This document shows positions 1 through 6,027 of a stretch of 6,545 bases of DNA, piece after piece; the stretch's first letter is position 1; every line of letters begins with the position of its first letter. The DNA is from an uncultured Clostridia bacterium (lineage in GTDB: Bacteria; Bacillota; Clostridia; Christensenellales; Borkfalkiaceae), in assembly GCA_947627125.1 (NCBI GenBank), contig CANQUY010000101.1, forward strand, positions 1-6,545, in the 5' to 3' direction. The translations under genes were made by a program, and so were the position numbers. The notes beneath the pieces were generated by a model. The model was not told the origin of the DNA and ran no database searches. It was given only the letters and a program-made list of their open reading frames with translations.

Positions 1-558
1 ACCTTCTTTAAGTAATTGTTTATATGAATTTTTGAAAATTATCATATTAGACATTATGGAGATAAATGAGTTTGGAGCAATATTATTTTTAGCCCAGCGT
101 AAAATTTTATCCGTATCTTTTAAAACACCTGGTTCGCCGCCGCCGAATGCTATTTTAAAATTATTTGCCAATTTATTATTGTCCTTTAGCCATTTAAGAT
201 ATGGAAGAATATGATAATGACTCCTGTTATTTTTTTCATATCTGTATACGCAATATATACAGTCTAAATTACAATGTCTCCAGTTACAAATATTAATGGT
301 TTTAATTTTTGTGCCGACTACATCATTACAATGTTCATCTAAAAATTCTTTTGTTAATTTATAACAGCCTTCGCATTCATTTTCTGTGGGTATTCCGTTT
401 AGTATTTTATTTGCCTTATTAAAATAATCTTCCATAACTTTATTAACATTTGTCTTATGAGAAACCGGAACATATAATCCCCTTACATTGTTACAGCAAG
501 AAAAAATTGCATCCATATCAAATCTGATTTCTTCAAAAACATATCGGCAAGGCTGCAT
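1..558 (-). CDS. Radical SAM protein with N-terminal cysteine-rich (SPASM-like) region, 3'-truncated by window edge
   Basis: This reading frame runs from an ATG (complement of 556-558) to the window edge without a stop, giving 186 residues. The radical SAM signature CX3CX2C is at residues 96-103 (CNLDCIYC, nt 250-273); its three cysteines should hold a [4Fe-4S] cluster that cleaves S-adenosylmethionine. A GGE motif (GGGEPG, residues 139-144) should bind the SAM amino group. Ahead of the core are C4, a CC pair (21-22), ECEGC (C62, C65), C77 and C91. This spacing resembles a SPASM/twitch auxiliary cluster domain, but at the N terminus. The substrate cannot be read from the sequence. From memory, similarly organised proteins occur in surface-polysaccharide or peptide-modification loci, but no such neighbour is visible. 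A GGGGA about 11 nt upstream is a modest ribosome site, and a good promoter lies just upstream. Composition is very AT-rich, unlike the genes after 940. The radical SAM call is firm; the role is unknown. Confidence 0.88.
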   Translation of the reverse strand, partial: MQPCRYVFEEIRFDMDAIFSCCNNVRGLYVPVSHKTNVNKVMEDYFNKANKILNGIPTENECEGCYKLTKEFLDEHCNDVVGTKIKTINICNWRHCNLDCIYCVYRYEKNNRSHYHILPYLKWLKDNNKLANNFKIAFGGGEPGVLKDTDKILRWAKNNIAPNSFISIMSNMIIFKNSYKQLLKEG

Positions 559-591
559 ATATATAAAATTCCCCAAAAATTAGTTTTTTAA

Positions 592-620
592 ATAATATTA
601 TATTTTAAATACATTGTCAA
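592..620 (-). promoter_or_regulatory. Sigma-70/SigA-type promoter for the radical SAM gene
   Basis: On the minus strand there is a perfect TTGACA (complement of 615-620), a 17-nt spacer, then TATTAT (complement of 592-597). It lies about 34 nt upstream of the radical SAM start codon and in the right orientation. The spacer is AT-rich. It sits after the stop codon of the preceding minus-strand gene fragment, so the radical SAM gene is probably transcribed separately. The AT-rich background raises the chance of a spurious -10, but an exact -35 at 17 nt is good support. Confidence 0.65.
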
Positions 621-640
621 ATTAGTGAAAAGGATATTCA

Positions 641-931
641 TTAATCGATTTTTTCCTTTGTTTGTTTATATATTTTATTATAGGTAGCAGAAAAATCTTT
701 CTTTTTTTGTTTATAAAGTTTTCTTCTGCGCATTAAATCCACAAAGGCTTCAAGTCTTGTGATGTAGCCTGCTTTTCCTGTCTGTTCATCCAGAATTAAT
801 GTTAAAATGGGTATTTCACAATTTTCTCTCATTGACGGAAATATATTTTGGGACATAATTTCGGGCATGCAAGTAAACGGGCTTACGTGAATAATACCGT
901 CTGTGCCTGATTCGTTAGCGAAAGCTACGTC
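641..931 (-). pseudogene. C-terminal remnant of a 2-hydroxyacyl-CoA dehydratase/activase-related protein (5' part missing)
   Basis: About 95 residues, ending in TAA at the complement of 641-643, read as the C terminus of the CoA-substrate-specific activase-related family (HgdC/HgdB-like, the group carrying DUF2229). Recognisable blocks are GTDGIIHVSPFTCMPEIM, then IPILTLILDEQTGKAG, then TRLEAFVDLMRRRK, followed by a lysine-rich tail. In the family the CMPE cysteine lies in a region linked to Fe-S or ATP-dependent electron transfer; its role here is inferred. The frame stays open upstream to an ATG at 1129. That part, however, is antisense to a well-conserved DegV C terminus and has GC-rich composition, so the true gene stops at about 925-931 and its N-terminal portion is absent. 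Codon use is AT-rich, matching the radical SAM gene. The loss may be an assembly chimera and not real decay. No terminator is evident after the stop. Confidence 0.72.
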
Positions 932-940
932 ACTGACGGA
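915..940. other. Composition and gene-truncation junction (chimeric join or recombination breakpoint)
   Basis: Left of here the DNA is AT-rich and encodes the minus-strand dehydratase-related fragment back to about the ANESGTDG residues. Right of here it is GC-rich and encodes the plus-strand DegV fragment from about GFKCITAYI. Both genes are cut at their 5' ends and meet head-to-head within about 25 nt. I see no insertion-sequence end, tRNA or attachment-site repeat at the join. Confidence 0.75.
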
Positions 941-1171
941 TTCAAGTGCATCACCGCCTATATCCGCGACCTTGCCGAGAGGTATCCGAAGTACGACAGG
1001 ACCCGCTGCTTCATCACGCACAGTAGCGCGGACGCGGAATTGGTGGAAGTTGCAAAAAAGCAGGTCGGCGAGCTCTTTAACTTTGACGCCGTGCTCGAAA
1101 CGGTCGCAGGTTCCGTCATCACGGGCCACTGCGGCAGGAATACGCTCGGCGTGCTCTTCATTGCGGAGTAA
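938..1171 (+). CDS. DegV family protein, C-terminal fragment (5' truncated at junction)
   Basis: DegV/FakB proteins bind fatty acids and, in Bacillota, present them to the fatty acid kinase FakA for incorporation into phospholipid. The last 77 codons carry the family's C-terminal blocks: RCFITHSSADAELVEVAKKQ, then FDAVLETVAGSVITGHCG and TLGVLFIAE before TAA. The AGSVIxxHxG...TLG block, with its conserved histidine, is diagnostic. Family members are about 280-290 residues, so roughly 70% of the protein, including the lipid-headgroup-binding N-terminal domain, is missing. The frame stays open a little further left, to a stop at 908-910, but those residues are probably not DegV. The stop lies 2 nt before the next start, so the gene was probably cotranscribed with the two that follow. 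Without the missing part, no start codon or promoter can be assigned. Confidence 0.82.
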   Translation, partial: GFKCITAYIRDLAERYPKYDRTRCFITHSSADAELVEVAKKQVGELFNFDAVLETVAGSVITGHCGRNTLGVLFIAE

Positions 1172-1173
1172 GT

Positions 1174-1701
1174 ATGACCTATCTCTACAGCGATGAAGAT
1201 CTGTATGATGCGGTCATGCAGAGGCGGAAATATCTCGCGGTCTTTCTGAGCGTGACGGCTGCGGTCCTTGCGGGCGTCGTGACCTTTTTCGTGCTCTATT
1301 CCCAACTTCCCTACAAGGACCCCAACGGCCCGTGGATGATCGCGGTGAGCTGCGTGCTCGTATCTCTCTATATCATCTTTGCCTTTCCCTTTATGGGCAT
1401 CTGCTTCAAGCGGTGCAATAGCTATGTCAGGATGCTCAAGTTCATCTCGGTGGGGCTGAAGGAAAATTCCTGCGTTCCCTTTGCGGGGATAGAGGATTGG
1501 ATCGTGCGCGACGGCGTTGACGTCAACGTCGCCACGTTTGAGATCAAGAATATCAAGAAGGAGGAAACCATGATCCGCCAGATCTATGTGGACGGGGAAA
1601 AGGAATTTCCTCCCTTTCAGGAGGGGGACCTTGTGCGCTTTGTTTCGCAGGGGAATCTCCTTCTCGCCTATGAAATTTTAGAAACTCAAAAGGAGCTTTG
1701 A
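1174..1701 (+). CDS. Two-TM membrane protein of unknown function
   Basis: I do not recognise a named family for this 175-residue protein. Residues 1-19 are polar and charged. Two hydrophobic segments follow at about 20-42 (YLAVFLSV to VTFFVLY) and 53-75 (WMIAVSCV to FMGICF), separated by a short loop with PYKDPNGP. The remaining 100 residues are soluble and look beta-rich, with EIKNIKKEE, IYVDGEKEFPPFQEGDLVRF and GNLLLAYEIL; the PPFQEGDxV turn resembles a small beta-barrel or OB-like fold. Both ends are probably cytoplasmic. The ATG follows the DegV stop by 2 nt, with GCGGAG (1163-1168) as ribosome site, so translation is likely coupled. The stop TGA (1699-1701) is 5 nt before pepF. The position between degV and pepF is suggestive of an envelope or lipid link but proves nothing. 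Confidence 0.8.
   Translation: MTYLYSDEDLYDAVMQRRKYLAVFLSVTAAVLAGVVTFFVLYSQLPYKDPNGPWMIAVSCVLVSLYIIFAFPFMGICFKRCNSYVRMLKFISVGLKENSCVPFAGIEDWIVRDGVDVNVATFEIKNIKKEETMIRQIYVDGEKEFPPFQEGDLVRFVSQGNLLLAYEILETQKEL
1690..1695 (+). promoter_or_regulatory. Ribosome binding site for pepF
   Basis: AAGGAG lies inside the last codons of the membrane-protein gene, 11 nt before the ATG at 1707. It decides the start: the in-frame TTG at 1698 is only 2 nt from this site, too close to be used. Confidence 0.6.
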
Positions 1702-1706
1702 TCAAT

Positions 1707-3476
1707 ATGGAAAGAAAGGACGTACAGGCAAACTACAAATGGCGCACGGGCGATGTGTTCGCAAGCGATGAGGCATGGGAAGAGGCGTTCTCCGCCCTCG
1801 AAAAGTCGGTCGATTTCGCAAAGTACCGCGGCACGCTCAACAGCGCCGAAAATATCCTCGCCTTCTTCAAGGCGGAGGAGGAATTCACCGTTCAGTTTCT
1901 GAAGGTCTACCTCTATGCCTTCTTAAAGCATGACGAGGACGTCCGCGAAACGAAATACGCCTCCTATCTCGGCAAGGTCATGAGCCTCAACGTACGGCTC
2001 GCGGCGGAAACTTCCTTTGCCGACCCCGAGATCTCCGCCCTCGACGACGGGACGCTGAAGGGATTTTTGAAGGACGAACGCTTCAAGGATTACGACTACA
2101 TGATCGGCCGCTTCATCGCGCGGAAGAAATATGTGCTTTCCGAGAAGGAGGAACGCATCCTCGCGCTCTCGGGGGAGGCGATGGAGGTCCCGAACGACGT
2201 GTTCGAGATGCTCGACAACGCCGAACTCGACCTTCCCACGATGGAATATGAGGGGAAGGAGGTCAAACTCTCCCACGGCATGTATTCCGTCATCGTCAAC
2301 GGGAGCGACCGCGCCAAGCGCAAGGAAGTGTACGAGAAGTACTATTCCGCCTACCGCAAGATCCTCGGCACCCTCGCCGCGACCTATGCGGGCAACGTTA
2401 AGACAGATATCTTTTACAAGGAAGCCCGCGGCTTCGAGAGCTGCATCCAGAGGGCAATGTTCGAGGAGGACGTCGATAAGAAGGTGTACGACAACCTCGT
2501 CGCCTGTGTCAACAAGGGAACCCCGCTCATGCACCGCTACATGGAAGTCAGAAAGAAGGTGATGGGCTTCGATACAATGTATATGTACGATATCTATCCC
2601 TCCCTCGTGGAGGACGCCGAGCTCAAACTCAGCTATGAAGAGGCTTGGGAGCTCGTCTTAAAGGGGCTTTCTCCCCTCGGAGAGGAGTATATTTCCCTCT
2701 TGAAGCAGGGCAGAGATGGGGGCTGGATCGATGTCTGCGAAACGGAGGGGAAGAAGGGCGGCGCCTATTCCATCGGCATGTACGGCTGCCATCCCTATGT
2801 GCTTTTGAACTATCAAAAGACGACGCACGACGTGTTCACGATCGCGCACGAGATGGGACACTCCCTCCATTCCTACTATTCCAATAAGAACCAGCCGTTC
2901 GTCAAGTCCGACTACAGGATCTTCGTCGCCGAAGTCGCCTCCACCGTCAATGAAGTTCTGCTTCTGAAGTACCTCTTAAAGACGACGGAGGACAAAAAAC
3001 TCAAAAAATATCTCCTCAACTACTTCATGGATATGGTCAGAACGACCCTTTTCCGCCAGACGCAGTTTGCGGAATTCGAGGAGAGGGCGCATGAGATGGC
3101 GGAGAGCGGCGAGCCCCTCAACAAGGACAATCTCTCCGCGCTCTATTTGGAGCTCAACAAAAAGTACTACGGCCCCGCGGTCGTCCATGACGATAATATC
3201 GCGATTGAGTGGGCGCGTATCCCGCACTTCTACCGCTCCTTCTATGTGTACAAGTATGCGACGGGCATCACCGCCGCCATCTGCATCGCCAACAGGATCC
3301 TCAAGGAGGGGGAGAGCGCCGTCAAGGAGTACAAGAAATTCCTCTCGGGCGGGTGCTCCACGGACCCCGTGTCCCTTCTCAAGATCGCAGGCGCGGACCT
3401 CACCAAAGAGGAGACATTTGCCGCCGCCATGGAAGAATTCAAGTCCGCCCTCACCGAATTCGAATCCCTCTGCTAA
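1707..3476 (+). CDS. pepF: Oligoendopeptidase F, M3 family zinc metallopeptidase
   Basis: A cytoplasmic zinc endopeptidase that degrades short peptides (typically about 7-17 residues). The protein is 589 residues from the ATG at 1707, normal for PepF at about 600. The N-terminal helical PepF region covers roughly residues 110-185 (DYDYMIGRFIARKKYVLS and following). The M3 catalytic domain follows. The zinc site is HEMGH at residues 381-385 (nt 2847-2861), with H381 and H385 as ligands and E382 as catalytic base. The third ligand is probably E409 in FVAEVASTVNE, about 24 residues on as in thimet-type enzymes. The family's substrate-binding block RIPHFYRSFYVYKYATG is near residue 510. No signal peptide is seen. 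It follows the membrane-protein gene by 5 nt, so it is probably in the same transcript as degV. No frameshift or missing motif. Strong GC third-position bias matches the genes downstream. Confidence 0.95.
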   Translation: MERKDVQANYKWRTGDVFASDEAWEEAFSALEKSVDFAKYRGTLNSAENILAFFKAEEEFTVQFLKVYLYAFLKHDEDVRETKYASYLGKVMSLNVRLAAETSFADPEISALDDGTLKGFLKDERFKDYDYMIGRFIARKKYVLSEKEERILALSGEAMEVPNDVFEMLDNAELDLPTMEYEGKEVKLSHGMYSVIVNGSDRAKRKEVYEKYYSAYRKILGTLAATYAGNVKTDIFYKEARGFESCIQRAMFEEDVDKKVYDNLVACVNKGTPLMHRYMEVRKKVMGFDTMYMYDIYPSLVEDAELKLSYEEAWELVLKGLSPLGEEYISLLKQGRDGGWIDVCETEGKKGGAYSIGMYGCHPYVLLNYQKTTHDVFTIAHEMGHSLHSYYSNKNQPFVKSDYRIFVAEVASTVNEVLLLKYLLKTTEDKKLKKYLLNYFMDMVRTTLFRQTQFAEFEERAHEMAESGEPLNKDNLSALYLELNKKYYGPAVVHDDNIAIEWARIPHFYRSFYVYKYATGITAAICIANRILKEGESAVKEYKKFLSGGCSTDPVSLLKIAGADLTKEETFAAAMEEFKSALTEFESLC

Positions 3477-3507
3477 GCCTTATAACTCCGCGGGAGAGCT
3501 CCCATAA

Positions 3508-3545
3508 TTGCCCCCTCCGTGGGAGGGGGCAAAGGGGGTGGGGCG
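3508..3545 (+). repeat. G-rich hairpin repeat, copy 1 (REP-like, possible G-quadruplex)
   Basis: An 11-bp perfect stem (3508-3518 with 3522-3532, loop GTG) is followed by AGGGGGTGGGGCG. The core recurs at 6472-6504 with only a 2-nt difference, so it is a dispersed intergenic element. The plus strand from 3521 has four G-runs (3, 5, 5 and 4) with loops of 1, 4 and 1 nt, a textbook G-quadruplex motif that overlaps the hairpin's right arm. It lies 31 nt past the pepF stop and 25 nt before the dnaB start. There is no T-run, so it is not an ordinary terminator. The rest of the 94-nt gap shows no convincing promoter. Confidence 0.75.
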
Positions 3546-3560
3546 TCCACAACACATCAA

Positions 3561-3565
3561 GAGGT
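3561..3565 (+). promoter_or_regulatory. Ribosome binding site for dnaB
   Basis: GAGGT lies 5 nt before the ATG at 3571 and fixes the dnaB start. An upstream in-frame TTG at 3508 would run translation through the hairpin repeat and add 21 residues that are not DnaB-like, so it is rejected. Confidence 0.65.
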
Positions 3566-3570
3566 ACAAC

Positions 3571-5013
3571 ATGCCAAACAATCAAATGCCGCACAATTTA
3601 GACGCGGAGCGTGCCCTTTTGGGGTGCGTTTTGCTCGACGAGAGCATTCAATCGGAGCTTCTCGAGACCCTTCGCGAGGAAGAATTCTATGACGAGGGGC
3701 ATCGCCTTGTGCTCACCGCCATGAAGGAGATCTATGCAAGCCGTCAGACGGTGGATCTCGTCACCCTCACGGACAGATTGGAGCTCAACGGCACTCTCGA
3801 CCGTGCAGGGGGCTTGCAGGCCATCACCGAGCTCTCCTATCTCACGCCGAGCGCGGCAAATTATAAGCAATATCTTTCCATCGTCCGCCGCGACGCGGTC
3901 AATCGCTTCCTCATCGGCGCGGCGAAGGAGATCATCGAGAATAGCATGAAGAGCCCCGAGGACAGAGACGCCATCTCCTTTGCCGAGAAGCGCGTCTATG
4001 ACATCTCCAAGCGGGAAGACAGCGGGTCTCTTGCGGGCCTCTCGGACGGCGATGTCATCGAGGATGTCATCACCAAGTTCGAGTCCATCCAGCATGACCC
4101 TAATGCCTATCGCGGGCTTGAGACGGGCTTTCGTCACCTCGACAGGATCACCAACGGTCTGCAAAAGTCCGACCTCATCGTCATCGCCGCCCGTCCGGGC
4201 ATGGGCAAGACCTCGCTCGCCATGAACATCGTCGAGAACGTTTGCCTGAGAAAGGACAAAGTCGCGGCGGTATTTTCCCTCGAAATGCCCCGCGTGCAGA
4301 TCGTGCAGAGGCTGCTTTGCGCCTATGCGGGCGTGAGCATGGAGAAGGCGCTCTCGGGCAAACTCTCCGCACAGGATTGGAAAAATCTCATGCGCGCGAG
4401 CGATAAACTCAGAAAGAGCAAGGTCTTCATCGACGACAGCTCCCGCGTGACTCCCGCCGAGATCCTCTCCAAGTGCCGCCGCCTTGCCGCGAGCGAAGGG
4501 GGCCTCGACCTTGTCATGATCGACTATATCCAGCTCATGGAAGGGGGTGGGAAATCGAACACGGAGAACAGACAGCAGGAGATCGCTTCCATCACCCGTG
4601 ACCTCAAGATCATGGCCAAGGAGCTGAATGTCCCCGTCATCGCCCTCTCCCAGCTTCGCCGCATCCTCACCAAGGAGCCCCAGCTCTCCGACCTCAGGGA
4701 GTCGGGCGCCATCGAGCAGGACGCCGACATCGTCATGTTCATCAACCGTCCCGATGTCACGGCGACGCCCGAGGAGCTCGCCAAGGGGAACATCGTCAAG
4801 GGGGCGGCGGAACTCATTATCGCAAAGCACAGAAACGGGTCGCTCGGCAGGATCCAGCTCCGCTTCCTCGGCGAACAGACCAAATTTGTGGACGTCGAGG
4901 CGCAGGGAGAGCCCACCGAGGCGCCCGAATATGGCAAAAAGCCCGATTTTGGGCGCAATCCCACCGCGGAAGAGGCGTTCGGCGAGTCGGATATCCCCAT
5001 CGACGACGAATAG
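3571..5013 (+). CDS. dnaB: Replicative DNA helicase DnaB
   Basis: The hexameric helicase that unwinds DNA at the replication fork, called DnaC in Bacillus subtilis. It is 480 residues, close to the usual 440-470. The N-terminal primase-interaction domain begins with MPHNLDAERALLGCVLLDES (residues 6-25) and extends to about 110. The RecA-like ATPase domain has Walker A ARPGMGKTS (207-215, K213/T214), the catalytic glutamate in SLEMP (E238), Walker B LVMIDYIQLM (D318), SQL (360-362), the DNA-contact and subunit block LSDLRESGAIEQDADIV (372-388) and the arginine finger in KHRNG (R421). The stretch between SQL and LSDLRES is about four residues shorter than in typical DnaB, and the usual SQLSR is SQLRR. 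An acidic, disordered tail follows residue 443. No intein is present. A hairpin repeat sits in its leader; sua5 follows by 3 nt. The usual neighbour rplI is absent. Confidence 0.97.
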   Translation: MPNNQMPHNLDAERALLGCVLLDESIQSELLETLREEEFYDEGHRLVLTAMKEIYASRQTVDLVTLTDRLELNGTLDRAGGLQAITELSYLTPSAANYKQYLSIVRRDAVNRFLIGAAKEIIENSMKSPEDRDAISFAEKRVYDISKREDSGSLAGLSDGDVIEDVITKFESIQHDPNAYRGLETGFRHLDRITNGLQKSDLIVIAARPGMGKTSLAMNIVENVCLRKDKVAAVFSLEMPRVQIVQRLLCAYAGVSMEKALSGKLSAQDWKNLMRASDKLRKSKVFIDDSSRVTPAEILSKCRRLAASEGGLDLVMIDYIQLMEGGGKSNTENRQQEIASITRDLKIMAKELNVPVIALSQLRRILTKEPQLSDLRESGAIEQDADIVMFINRPDVTATPEELAKGNIVKGAAELIIAKHRNGSLGRIQLRFLGEQTKFVDVEAQGEPTEAPEYGKKPDFGRNPTAEEAFGESDIPIDDE

Positions 5014-5016
5014 ACC

Positions 5017-6027
5017 ATGAGAACAGAGATCGCAAACGCTTCCTTTCGCGGGCGATTTGTCCTCGCGAAGAGATATATCGAAGAGGGGGAAGTCGTCGCC
5101 TTCCACACCGAGACGGTGTACGGCCTCGGCGCAAACGCCTTCTCGGATGAGGCCGTCCTGAAAATTTTTGCCCTCAAGGGCAGGCCCGCCGACAATCCGC
5201 TCATCGTCCATGTCCATCGGGAATACGACATTTCTTCCCTCATTGACAGTGAGCCGCCCTACGCGGCGGCGCTGAGGAGCGCATATCTCCCCGGCCCCCT
5301 CACCATGGTCTACCCGTCCACGGGGAAGGTGTCAAAGTACGTCTCCTGCGGGCTCAACACCCTCGCCATCCGCGTCCCCTCGTCACCCACGGCACAGGCA
5401 TTTCTCAAAGAAGTGGATTTGCCCATCGCGGCGCCGAGCGCGAACCTCTCCAAGCACGTCTCGCCCGTCACGGCGAGACGTGCTTGGAGAGGTTTCAATG
5501 GCAGCATCCCGCTCATTCTCGACGGCGGCGCATGCAGTGGGGGCATTGAGAGCACCGTGCTCGACTGCACGGGAGATGTCCCTCAGATCCTGCGCGAGGG
5601 GCTTGTGACGAGGGAGATGATTTCATCCGTCGCGGGGGATTGTAAAGTTTACCGGGCGCAGACGGGAGAGAGGCCCAAGAGCCCGGGCATGGCATATAAA
5701 CACTACTCCCCCCGTTGCCGCACGGCGTATTTTACAGAGGTCGATGGGGCAAAGAGGGCATATCTGGAAGAGAAAGAGGCGGGGGGTTCCCCCTGTATCC
5801 TCTGTGACAGCGATGCCGCAAGGGAGCTTGCGGGGTATGATATTCTCGAACTCGGCGCCACGGGGACGGTCATGGCACAGCGGCTGTATGCCCTTCTGAG
5901 AAAGGGAGAGGGCTGCGCGACCCTTCTTGTCGGCATCGAGCCAAGGGCACGGGATGGGTGCATGGCGGGCGTTCTCAACAGGATGCGCCGCGCCTTCGGA
6001 GCGGAACATGGAATGGAAGAAAGCTGA
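5017..6027 (+). CDS. tsaC/sua5: L-threonylcarbamoyladenylate synthase, Sua5 type (two-domain)
   Basis: Makes threonylcarbamoyl-AMP from threonine, bicarbonate and ATP, the first step of the universal t6A37 modification of ANN-decoding tRNAs; TsaB/TsaD/TsaE finish the job. The catalytic domain (about 10-205) shows TETVYGLGANAF (31-42), KGRPADNPLIVH (54-65), PGPLTMV (92-98), LAIRVPSSP (116-124), PIAAPSANLSKHVSP (136-150) and LILDGG...GGIESTVLD (166-183). The linker ERPKSPGMAYKHYSP (218-232) and a C-terminal domain ending in VLNRMRRAF mark the longer Sua5 form, and 336 residues fits. H30 replaces the usual proline of PTETVYGLG. Residues 153-160 (ARRAWRGF) depart from the family pattern because they are encoded by one arm of a perfect inverted repeat (5443-5494). 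No clear ribosome site precedes the ATG, which is 3 nt after the dnaB stop, so translational coupling is likely. The 3' end overlaps ywlE by 20 nt. Confidence 0.95.
   Translation: MRTEIANASFRGRFVLAKRYIEEGEVVAFHTETVYGLGANAFSDEAVLKIFALKGRPADNPLIVHVHREYDISSLIDSEPPYAAALRSAYLPGPLTMVYPSTGKVSKYVSCGLNTLAIRVPSSPTAQAFLKEVDLPIAAPSANLSKHVSPVTARRAWRGFNGSIPLILDGGACSGGIESTVLDCTGDVPQILREGLVTREMISSVAGDCKVYRAQTGERPKSPGMAYKHYSPRCRTAYFTEVDGAKRAYLEEKEAGGSPCILCDSDAARELAGYDILELGATGTVMAQRLYALLRKGEGCATLLVGIEPRARDGCMAGVLNRMRRAFGAEHGMEES
5443..5494. repeat. Perfect 23-bp inverted repeat with 6-nt loop inside sua5
   Basis: The left arm 5443-5465 (begins AACCTCTCC, ends GTCTCGCC) is the exact reverse complement of the right arm 5472-5494 (begins GGCGAGAC, ends GGAGAGGTT); the loop is CGTCAC (5466-5471). 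No mismatch occurs in 23 pairs. The left arm encodes conserved Sua5 sequence (NLSKHVSP). The right arm encodes RRAWRGF, where the family normally has a pattern like ExVxxxL before GxIxxILDGG. No T-run follows, so it is not an ordinary terminator. The protein frame is intact on both sides. Confidence 0.93.

Noticed and set aside
32..214. Small 60-codon plus-strand frame
   Set aside because: It is antisense to the radical SAM gene, including part of its GGE region, and has no convincing ribosome site.
932..1129. Upstream extension of the minus-strand dehydratase-related frame to an ATG at 1129
   Set aside because: It is antisense to a conserved DegV C terminus and GC-rich, so it is a chance extension across the junction.
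1515..1528. 14-bp perfect palindrome (CGTTGACGTCAACG) in the membrane-protein gene
   Set aside because: A 14-bp palindrome is expected about once every 16 kb by chance, it lies within coding sequence, and no second copy is seen.
3477..3507. Possible promoter -10 elements (TATAAC at 3481, CATAAT at 3503) before dnaB
   Set aside because: Neither has a recognisable -35 at 16-18 nt upstream.
3508..3570. Longer dnaB starting at TTG 3508
   Set aside because: It would translate the intergenic hairpin repeat. The GAGGT before ATG 3571 and the DnaB N-terminal consensus support the shorter start.
5104..5109. Proline-to-histidine change in the Sua5 PTETVYGLG motif
   Set aside because: It is noted in the gene entry, but the catalytic TETVYGLG is intact and a single substitution does not suggest loss of function.
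3598..5217. A 539-codon open frame on the minus strand opposite dnaB
   Set aside because: It is antisense to a fully motif-supported DnaB. Genes with strong C/G third positions often leave a long open frame on the opposite strand. The translation shows no domain and crosses into sua5.
5927..6007. Longer ywlE beginning at 5927
   Set aside because: The extra 27 residues are an out-of-frame reading of the conserved Sua5 C terminus; ATG 6008 has its own GGAG.
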